Notes under the pieces: model-generated
The model's database searches: none
The model's input: only the letters and a program-made list of their open reading frames with translations
Told to the model about the DNA's origin: nothing
Part shown: piece by piece, positions 1 to 4,615 of the stretch
Layout of the letters: every line of letters begins with the position of its first letter
Position numbering within the stretch: the first letter of the stretch is position 1
Program-made: the position numbers and the translations under genes
Assembly (NCBI GenBank): GCA_019419485.1
Contig: DXZV01000063.1
Span: 1-8,802, forward strand
Reading direction: 5' to 3'
DNA length: 8,802 nt
Source of the DNA: Collinsella sp.
Lineage (GTDB): Bacteria; Actinomycetota; Coriobacteriia; Coriobacteriales; Coriobacteriaceae

Positions 1-662
1 CAGCGCTTCAGGGTCAACTGCCGCCAGAAATGGACGAAATCCTTGAAAAACTTGGCGTCTCGCTCTATCGATCCCCAAATGACGTAGAAGAATTCAGAGA
101 CGGTAAAGTCGATTTTATTGGACTCAACGTGTATTGCCGAGAGTATGTAACCGACTGGCACGGTGGAGAGCTTGCCGTTTCGGCGAACAATAAGGGCGGT
201 TCGAGCAAAAAGGTCGAAGGAAAATGCATTGCGCCCTTGTTTGAAAGCGCCCGCGACAGCAATGTTCCCCGCAATAAATGGGGCCGCGAAATACTCCCAG
301 GTTGCATGTATTCAACCATCATGGATGTCCACGAGCGCTATGACGCGCCCCGCATCTTTATTACGGAAAACGGACATGGCGCCTATGAGCAACCAGACGC
401 AGACGGAATAATCCACGATGATGACCGCATCGAGCTTCTGGGCCAGTTCATCGAGCACATGATGAGGGCTAAGCGCGACGGCGCGCGCGTTGAGGGCTAC
501 TACCTCTGGTCGACGATGGATCTGTATAGCTGGATCAACGGCTACGAAAAACGATACGGACTTGTCCATATCGACTTCGAGAACAATCTGGAGCGCACCC
601 CCAAAAAGAGCTGGTATTGGTACCGAGACCTTATCTCGAAGTATCAGGAGCAGGAAGGTTAG
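1..662 (+). CDS. GH1 6-phospho-beta-glycosidase, C-terminal part (5' end outside window)
   Basis: The protein is a glycoside hydrolase family 1 enzyme expected to cleave 6-phospho-beta-glucosides or 6-phospho-beta-galactosides in the cytoplasm after PTS uptake. The reading frame is already open at the window edge (first whole codon at base 3), so the N-terminal half with the acid/base Glu is missing. Numbering from the Met at base 30, FITENG at 110-115 carries the nucleophile Glu113, and DFIGLNVY (28-35) is a typical GH1 segment. The block DLYSWINGYEKRYG (164-177) has Ser167, Lys174 and Tyr176 in the spacing of the LacG-type phosphate-binding triad, and this supports a phosphorylated substrate. 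Trp168 directly after the Ser resembles 6-phospho-beta-galactosidases more than typical 6-phospho-beta-glucosidases. The C-terminus PKKSWYWYRDLI is canonical for the family. The stop lies 9 bp before the PTS gene, so the two are surely cotranscribed. The family is certain; glucose versus galactose specificity is not. Confidence 0.93.
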   Translation, partial: ALQGQLPPEMDEILEKLGVSLYRSPNDVEEFRDGKVDFIGLNVYCREYVTDWHGGELAVSANNKGGSSKKVEGKCIAPLFESARDSNVPRNKWGREILPGCMYSTIMDVHERYDAPRIFITENGHGAYEQPDADGIIHDDDRIELLGQFIEHMMRAKRDGARVEGYYLWSTMDLYSWINGYEKRYGLVHIDFENNLERTPKKSWYWYRDLISKYQEQEG

Positions 663-671
663 GAGAAAGAG

Positions 672-2072
672 ATGAAATATCAGGCAATGTCCGAAACAGT
701 CCTAAAGGCTGTTGGCGGCAAAGAGAACATTACATCGGTAACTCATTGTGCGACGCGCCTTCGCATCGACGCACGAGACACCTCGATCATCGATCTCCAG
801 CTCGCCAAATCGGCCGATCAGGCGCTCGGGGCAGTAGTCAGCGGTGGCCAGCTTCAGGTGATCATCGGCCCCAACGTCACCGAGGCTTACAACGACTTCC
901 TCGACTTCGCGGGAATCGAAGTCGGCGGTGGCACGGTTGCCGACGATGCCCAAACCGCCAAAGACCTTGCAGAAGGCATTAAAAGCGGTAACACCGCCAT
1001 GGGCTTGATTGAGAAATTCGGGAACGTCTCTGCACAGGTATTCATGCCCATCGTCCCGGCGCTCATCGTTGGCGGACTCATTCTTTCGATCAAGAATCTC
1101 CTGGTCAATTATTGCGGATTGAGCACCGATAGCGGAACCGCCCAGGTCCTGTTGGCGATCTTTAGCGCTTCGTTTAGCTTCTTACCCGTTTATCTTGGTT
1201 ATCAGCTCGCGGCCGTCATGAAGATGCAGCCCATCATGGGCGCATTGCTGGGCGCGATCATGATCAGCTCGTCCATTAGCGGTGCCGAGGGTCTCGACTT
1301 TCTTGGTATTCCCATCCCGACGAACGACTATTCGAGTACGGTAGTGCCCATCGTACTGGGCGTTGTATTCATGTACTTTGTCGACCGCGGCCTTCAGAAG
1401 ATCATTCCCGACGTTACCAAACTGTTCTTGAAGCCGCTGCTCACCATGATCATCGTCGTGCCCGTCGAGCTTATTATCCTTGGCCCCGCCGGCAGCATGA
1501 TGGGCTACGCGCTGAGCGATGCCGTCACGTGGCTTATGGACAACGTGGCATTTATCGCTACTCCGATCCTGGCAGCCCTTAACCCCTATTTCGTCATGCT
1601 CGGTCTCGATAAGGCTTACATCGCAATCGAAGTTACGAGCCTGGCGCAGCTCGGTTGGGCACCCATTATCTTTGGATTCATCTCGAACCTCTGCATTGGC
1701 GGCACGAGCCTCGCCCTGGCAACTGCCATGAAGGGAAACAAAGAGAAGAGGGGTATGGTCACCACGGTTGCCGTCACCGCACTCTGTGGCGTAACCGAGC
1801 CCGCGTTCTACGGTTGCCTCATCGAGCGTCCCCGCCTGCTTGTCGGCACGGCAATCGGCGCGCTCTGCGCTGGACTCCCTGCAGGCATCTTTGTTCTGAA
1901 AGAGTATGTTGCGGGAGCATGCCCCGGCCTTCTTTCGGCACTCATCTTTATCGCTCCCGATGGGTCCATGGGTAACTTCGTGCTGGCATGCGTTGTCGCC
2001 ATCATCGCCATCGTCGTCTCCTTCATCGCTGCACGCGTGATCATCAAGAAGAACCCCAGCTATATTGAGTAG
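672..2072 (+). CDS. PTS beta-glucoside-type EIIBC permease
   Basis: This is a sugar-specific membrane component of the phosphotransferase system, importing and phosphorylating a (probably beta-linked) sugar for the hydrolase upstream. The EIIB domain occupies about residues 1-85; the motif THCATRLR holds the phospho-accepting Cys26. A linker (86-108) leads to an EIIC domain of about residues 110-458 with many hydrophobic segments. GVTEPAFYG (373-381) is the conserved GITEP-type substrate-site motif of the glucose/beta-glucoside superfamily. The 466-residue length and the absence of an EIIA domain at the C-terminus mean that EIIA must come from another protein. The segment MLGLDKAY (309-316) lacks the histidine that I recall in the GLHW motif of many BglF-type proteins. 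This may indicate a distinct subfamily. The start is fixed by an AGGAGA ribosome-binding site just upstream. The exact sugar is not deducible. Confidence 0.93.
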   Translation: MKYQAMSETVLKAVGGKENITSVTHCATRLRIDARDTSIIDLQLAKSADQALGAVVSGGQLQVIIGPNVTEAYNDFLDFAGIEVGGGTVADDAQTAKDLAEGIKSGNTAMGLIEKFGNVSAQVFMPIVPALIVGGLILSIKNLLVNYCGLSTDSGTAQVLLAIFSASFSFLPVYLGYQLAAVMKMQPIMGALLGAIMISSSISGAEGLDFLGIPIPTNDYSSTVVPIVLGVVFMYFVDRGLQKIIPDVTKLFLKPLLTMIIVVPVELIILGPAGSMMGYALSDAVTWLMDNVAFIATPILAALNPYFVMLGLDKAYIAIEVTSLAQLGWAPIIFGFISNLCIGGTSLALATAMKGNKEKRGMVTTVAVTALCGVTEPAFYGCLIERPRLLVGTAIGALCAGLPAGIFVLKEYVAGACPGLLSALIFIAPDGSMGNFVLACVVAIIAIVVSFIAARVIIKKNPSYIE

Positions 2073-2173
2073 ATGCCCGCTGTTTGCATTGGGGACATCC
2101 TCGGCAGACCATTAGCAAGAACCCAAGAAGTTCCTTAGGAGCTCGATTAATCCATTCGGATTCCTGAGGCACA

Positions 2174-2212
2174 AACGACCCCGATTCCACAATGAAATCG
2201 GGGTCGTTGTTT
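2174..2212 (+). terminator. Intrinsic terminator of the glycosidase-PTS operon
   Basis: A perfect 13-bp stem (AACGACCCCGATT at 2174-2186 pairing with 2196-2208) has a 9-nt loop and is followed by a short U-rich tract (TGTTTCT). It lies about 100 bp after the PTS stop codon in the expected orientation. The A tract on the other side is short, so activity on the minus strand is possible but weaker. Confidence 0.88.
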
Positions 2213-2265
2213 CTAAAGCCGTCGATAGACAATCGGTGTTTACCTTAGCTCCCTATCCAAGTTAA

Positions 2266-2409
2266 TTATCCACGCTCGTTCTCCGGTCGGGAGATTTTCT
2301 TCGCTCGCGTATCCAGAAATCCACGCTCGAGCAGGACATCCAGATCCGCGTCCGCCCTTGTCTCGATCTGTAACAGCAAGAGGCCTATTCCGCTTCTACA
2401 TGTTACAGA
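2266..2409 (-). pseudogene. Coding-like remnant without a start codon
   Basis: On the minus strand a frame is open for 47 codons between a TGA (2410-2412) and a TAA (2266-2268). Its C-terminal part reads ADLDVLLERGFLDTRAKK followed by ISRPENERG, with codons like those of the neighbouring genes. No ATG and no convincing ribosome-binding site precede it; TTG at about 2382 is the only weak candidate start. The N-terminal part runs into the first inverted repeat. It may be the tail of a degraded gene or part of a dispersed repeat. I do not recognise a family, and chance openness is not excluded. Confidence 0.25.
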
Positions 2410-2411
2410 TC
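2365..2411. repeat. 47-bp inverted repeat, copy 1
   Basis: Perfect 11-bp arms GATCTGTAACA (2365-2375) and TGTTACAGATC (2401-2411) flank a 25-bp spacer. It starts exactly 80 bp before an identical-length second copy. The outermost pair is G-C here and A-T in the other copy, so the symmetry is kept while the sequence changes. It could be a protein-binding dyad or a cruciform/hairpin element; its function is unknown. Confidence 0.85.
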
Positions 2412-2444
2412 AAGATATTCCTAAAACACCCTAAGTTTCATCTC

Positions 2445-2491
2445 AATCTGTAACAGTTAGATGCCGAATATCGGTCTTGGTGTTACAGATT
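2445..2491. repeat. 47-bp inverted repeat, copy 2
   Basis: Perfect 11-bp arms AATCTGTAACA (2445-2455) and TGTTACAGATT (2481-2491) flank a 25-bp spacer that differs from that of copy 1. The spacer itself contains a small palindrome, CCGA-ATA-TCGG-like, at 2464-2473. The flank TCTC before the left arm is also shared with copy 1 (2361-2364 and 2441-2444). No T tract follows, so neither copy is a normal terminator. Confidence 0.85.
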
Positions 2492-2554
2492 TAGACAAAC
2501 TGGAGGACGAGACAAACCAAAAACGGGATGGGCGCTAACCCGATGGCGCACCAC

Positions 2555-2597
2555 CTAAATAGAAACGGGCCCTGTCCCATATAGAGACAGAGCCCGA
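2555..2597 (-). terminator. Intrinsic terminator of tRNA-Thr
   Basis: On the minus strand CGGGCTCTGTC pairs over 11 positions with GACAGGGCCCG (arms 2586-2596 and 2566-2576), with one G.U pair and a 9-nt loop. TTTCTATTT follows. The G.U would be a C.A mismatch in plus-strand RNA, so the minus orientation is favoured. It begins about 10 nt after the tRNA 3' end. Confidence 0.8.
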
Positions 2598-2605
2598 AAC
2601 TCTCA

Positions 2606-2680
2606 TGGAGCCAGTGACAGGAATCGAACCCGCAACCCACTGATTACAAATCAGTTGCGCTACCGTTGCGCCACACTGGC
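2606..2680 (-). tRNA. tRNA-Thr (anticodon TGT)
   Basis: The 75-nt gene folds as a complete cloverleaf on the minus strand. The acceptor stem is GCCAGTG with CACTGGC (7 bp), and the D arm is closed by GCGC/GCGC. The anticodon stem ACTGA/TCAGT encloses the loop TTTGTAA, giving anticodon TGT. The T arm has a TTCGATT loop with two G.T pairs in its stem. The 3' CCA is encoded (2606-2608) after discriminator T. It reads ACA threonine codons and probably ACG. It has its own promoter and terminator, so it is a single-gene unit. A truncated second copy of its 3' half lies 157 bp upstream, on the same strand. Confidence 0.96.
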
Positions 2681-2710
2681 ACACTTGGCGCTTTCGCGCG
2701 AAGCCTGTTT

Positions 2711-2739
2711 AGGATAAAGGAATTGAGGACGGGGCGCAA
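2711..2739 (-). promoter_or_regulatory. Predicted sigma-70-type promoter of tRNA-Thr
   Basis: On the minus strand, TTGCGC (2739-2734) and TATCCT (2716-2711) are separated by 17 bp. The -10 box lies about 30 bp before the tRNA 5' end, a normal leader length for a tRNA gene. Both boxes match the consensus only partly, so this is a sequence-based guess. Confidence 0.55.
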
Positions 2740-2761
2740 CAGGCCCTTCGACCGACCACAT

Positions 2762-2796
2762 CTCAAAAACCGTTCGTCAGAACGAACAGTTTTATC
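2762..2796 (-). terminator. Intrinsic terminator of the disA-yacP operon
   Basis: In minus-strand RNA AAACTGTTCGT (2792-2782) pairs with ACGAACGGTTT (2777-2767), 11 bp with one G.U and the 4-nt loop TCTG, followed by more T. It lies about 115 bp after the yacP stop and just before the tRNA-Thr promoter, which suits termination of the long upstream operon. The T tract is short (TTTTT including stem bases). Confidence 0.7.
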
Positions 2797-2801
2797 TGTT
2801 C

Positions 2802-2829
2802 GTCAAAACATAAACCTATTCGTTTTGAC
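2802..2829 (-). repeat. Second hairpin in the yacP 3' untranslated region
   Basis: GTCAAAAC (2802-2809) and GTTTTGAC (2822-2829) form a perfect 8-bp inverted repeat with a 12-nt loop, immediately before the operon terminator. The octamer GTTCGTCA occurs both beside it (2798-2805) and inside the terminator (2772-2779), so the two hairpins share sequence. It could protect the mRNA 3' end; the role is unknown. Confidence 0.5.
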
Positions 2830-2864
2830 AGCTGCAAACCCGCAACCCACTGATTACAAATCAG
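2825..2864 (-). pseudogene. Truncated tRNA-Thr copy (T arm to anticodon stem)
   Basis: Bases 2837-2864 are identical over 28 bp to 2627-2654 inside tRNA-Thr, covering the anticodon stem-loop, variable region and start of the T arm. The similarity continues on the 3' side to a shared TGACAG after a 1-nt gap (2825-2830 versus 2614-2619). The T loop is degraded, and the acceptor stem and the 5' half with the D arm are missing, so no functional tRNA can form. It sits in the 3' untranslated region of yacP, in the same sense as the real tRNA. Possible origins are a decayed tandem duplicate or a scar of a tRNA-targeted integration; no integrase is present. Confidence 0.75.
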
Positions 2865-2906
2865 CGGGTAGACCAATCTAGGAAACGGCTCTCTGCCGCA
2901 ACTCCC

Positions 2907-3584
2907 CTACCGTCCGCGCAACGCCTTGAGCTTTGCCAGGGCATCGGGGCTCAGGCGGCTGCCCAGGGTCATCTTGATCTGCGGAGCTTCCTCTGCCTCG
3001 TGAACATCGTTATCTATCTGCTTGATCTCGTCCACCAGCATGCGGCTCGAGATGCGCGTGACTCCCTTGCCCATGACGACGGCCTGGATCGTGCCGTCGC
3101 TCGACACCACGGAGCACGCGCGACCTTCCTCGCGCGCCTCAATGCAGAGCTTCTGCACCACGGTATCGGCAGAGACACCCGTCGGCGAAAACTCGATGCG
3201 CACGCCACGGGCCGGCAGGTTGGGGCGCTCGCTGGAGATATTGCCCGCACCGTCGAACACGATCACGGCCTCGTAGCGGCCCTGGGCAAAGGCGGCGACG
3301 TCGTTGATGAGGGCGGTGCGCGCCATATCGTGAACGTCGCTGGAATATGGATCGTCGGAATGGTCGTACACGAGCTTTTCGTAGCGCGGCGTGCAGTGGA
3401 TCACGTTGTAGCCGTCGACCACCAGCAGCTCGGGCTTATTGGAGTGCACCGTCGAGACCGGATCGGCGATGGCCTGCGCAAACGCATTGCCGCCCACGCC
3501 ATAGGTCGCGGCCGAAACAATCGGCTTGGCCGAGCCTTCGCCAAAGCGCTTGGCCTTGGACTTGGCGCGGTTCTTCTTGGACAT
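2907..3584 (-). CDS. yacP: YacP/Rae1-type NYN (PIN-like) endoribonuclease
   Basis: This is a NYN-domain protein of the YacP family; the B. subtilis member Rae1 is a ribosome-associated endonuclease that cleaves mRNA in the A site. LLVVDGYNVIH (53-63) opens the nuclease fold. Asp57, Asp111 (VFDG), Asp140 (VSAD) and Asp163 (SSDG) are the likely metal-binding acidic residues. The protein has 225 residues against about 170 in Bacillus. The excess is a basic, low-complexity N-terminus of about 50 residues (KKNRAKSKAKR) and a C-terminal tail from about 190. The start has a strong GGAGG site lying in the last codons of rlmB, and only 3 bp separate the genes, so translation is probably coupled. It is the last gene of the minus-strand operon, in the same order as rlmB-yacP of Bacillus. 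Family assignment is firm; the ribosome-dependent activity is by analogy. Confidence 0.9.
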   Translation of the reverse strand: MSKKNRAKSKAKRFGEGSAKPIVSAATYGVGGNAFAQAIADPVSTVHSNKPELLVVDGYNVIHCTPRYEKLVYDHSDDPYSSDVHDMARTALINDVAAFAQGRYEAVIVFDGAGNISSERPNLPARGVRIEFSPTGVSADTVVQKLCIEAREEGRACSVVSSDGTIQAVVMGKGVTRISSRMLVDEIKQIDNDVHEAEEAPQIKMTLGSRLSPDALAKLKALRGR

Positions 3585-3587
3585 GCG

Positions 3588-4472
3588 CTACTCCTCCCCC
3601 ATGAGCTCGCCGGCATTGCGGCGCAGCCACTCAAAGCACAGCGCGGTGGTCGCCTGGGCCACATTGAGACTCTCGGTCATGCCGCGCTGGGGAAGCTTGG
3701 TCAAAAAGTCGCATTTCTCGAGCACCAGACGCGAGATGCCATCACCCTCGGAGCCCATGACGAGCGCCACGCGGCCCTCGAAGGGAGCATCCCAGCAGCT
3801 GCCCTCGGCGTGCTCGGAAGCGCCGCCCACCCAAAAGCCAGCGGCCTTAAGATCGTCGAGCGCACGGGCGATGTTGGGCACCTGCGCGATAGGCAGATGC
3901 ATGACGGCGCCGGCTGAAGTCTTGTAGCTGCCCACGGTCACGCCGGCGGCACGCTTGTTGGCGATGATGACGCCCGCGGCGCCCACGACCTCGGCAGAGC
4001 GCACGATGGCGCCAAAGTTACCGTCATCGGTCACATGGTCGAGCACGATGACGAGCGCCGGACTGTCGCCCGCGCGGTCGAGAATATCGGCGACATCGGC
4101 ATAGGGGAAGTTGCCAACCTCGAGCGCGATGCCCTGGTGAGCGCCATGGCTCGACAGTGCGTCGAGCTGCGCGCGCGGCACATACTTAATGCGGACGCCC
4201 GCGGCGTTGAGGTCGTCGACCAGACGAGACAGAGCGGCATCGCGCTCCCCGCCCTCGGCAATGAGCGCGCACTTGACGGGAAAACCGGTGCGCAGCGCCT
4301 CGGCGACAGCACGACGACCTTCGATAAACTCGCCCTTGGGAACCTGGACGTTATCGCGGCTACGCTCGCGCTGGCCCTTGGGAGCGGCAGCGCGGTCGTT
4401 GCGGCGAATCGGACGCGAGCCAGAAGCAGCCTGCTTGCCCCCACGCGATGCACGCTTGCGATTGTCGGCCAT
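3588..4472 (-). CDS. rlmB: 23S rRNA 2'-O-ribose methyltransferase, TrmH/SpoU family
   Basis: This is a SPOUT-class methyltransferase, predicted to methylate the 2'-OH of the conserved guanosine (E. coli 23S G2251) using S-adenosylmethionine. After a basic tail of about 45 residues, a SpoU substrate-binding domain spans about 48-120 (GEFIEGRRAVAEAL). The knotted catalytic domain follows, with motif 1 DHVTDDGNFGAIVRSAE (145-161, Asn152 and Arg158), motif 2 LVMGSEGDGIS (237-247) and motif 3 GMTESLNVAQA (264-274). These are the three family signatures. AAGGAGG stands 8 nt before the ATG. RlmB and the related tRNA methyltransferase TrmH are hard to tell apart by motifs alone. The substrate-binding domain and position next to cysS and yacP favour RlmB. 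The 143-bp gap upstream holds a large hairpin. Confidence 0.92.
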   Translation of the reverse strand: MADNRKRASRGGKQAASGSRPIRRNDRAAAPKGQRERSRDNVQVPKGEFIEGRRAVAEALRTGFPVKCALIAEGGERDAALSRLVDDLNAAGVRIKYVPRAQLDALSSHGAHQGIALEVGNFPYADVADILDRAGDSPALVIVLDHVTDDGNFGAIVRSAEVVGAAGVIIANKRAAGVTVGSYKTSAGAVMHLPIAQVPNIARALDDLKAAGFWVGGASEHAEGSCWDAPFEGRVALVMGSEGDGISRLVLEKCDFLTKLPQRGMTESLNVAQATTALCFEWLRRNAGELMGEE

Positions 4473-4506
4473 ATATCGGCCTCCTTAAATAGATAACGAA
4501 CAAGAA

Positions 4507-4609
4507 TCGACCGTCCGAGCCACGGCACCTTGCCTTTCAATCGTCGGGCATGACCACCAGGTCTATGCCCTCCTCTTTCAAGGCAATCTGCCGCACCTCG
4601 AACGGTCGA
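4507..4609 (-). ncRNA. Long structured RNA hairpin between cysS and rlmB
   Basis: In cysS-rlmB mRNA sense the 103 nt fold into one rod. The base stem is TCGACCGTTCGAG with CTCGGACGGTCGA (13 pairs, one G.U). Next come a 3x3 loop (two of three can be G.U), CGGCA/TGCCG, a 2x2 purine loop, TTGCCTT/AAGGCAA, and a 9x9 loop. GGGCAT/ATGCCC, one bulged A, GACC/GGTC and a TGGU loop form the tip. Within the 9x9 loop, GAAAGAGGA opposite GACGATTGA lines up as G.A, A.G, A-U, A-U, G.A, A.G, G-C, G.A, A.G, that is three tandem G.A/A.G steps. These would be C/T mismatches in plus-strand RNA, and the base G.U would be a mismatch, so the minus strand appears to be the functional one. It begins 6 nt after the cysS stop and ends about 34 nt before the rlmB start. 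Roles could be a processing site, attenuator or mobile palindrome; none is established. Confidence 0.75.
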
Positions 4610-4615
4610 CAAATA

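Noticed and set aside
2044..2232. 62-codon minus-strand frame after the PTS gene
   Set aside because: It runs through the strong terminator hairpin and the PTS gene end, and has no family resemblance.
2280..2300. Small hairpin TCTCC/GGAGA followed by TTTTCTT on the plus strand
   Set aside because: The stem is only 5 bp and lies downstream of a much stronger terminator with no gene to terminate.
2361..2491. Possible CRISPR array
   Set aside because: Only two units exist, and the conserved parts are split arms of palindromes around divergent cores, not repeats separated by spacers. No cas gene is present.
3000..3917. Long open frame on the plus strand opposite yacP and rlmB
   Set aside because: It is the antisense mirror of two well-identified genes in GC-rich DNA, with a His/Ala/Arg/Gly-heavy composition and no recognisable motif.
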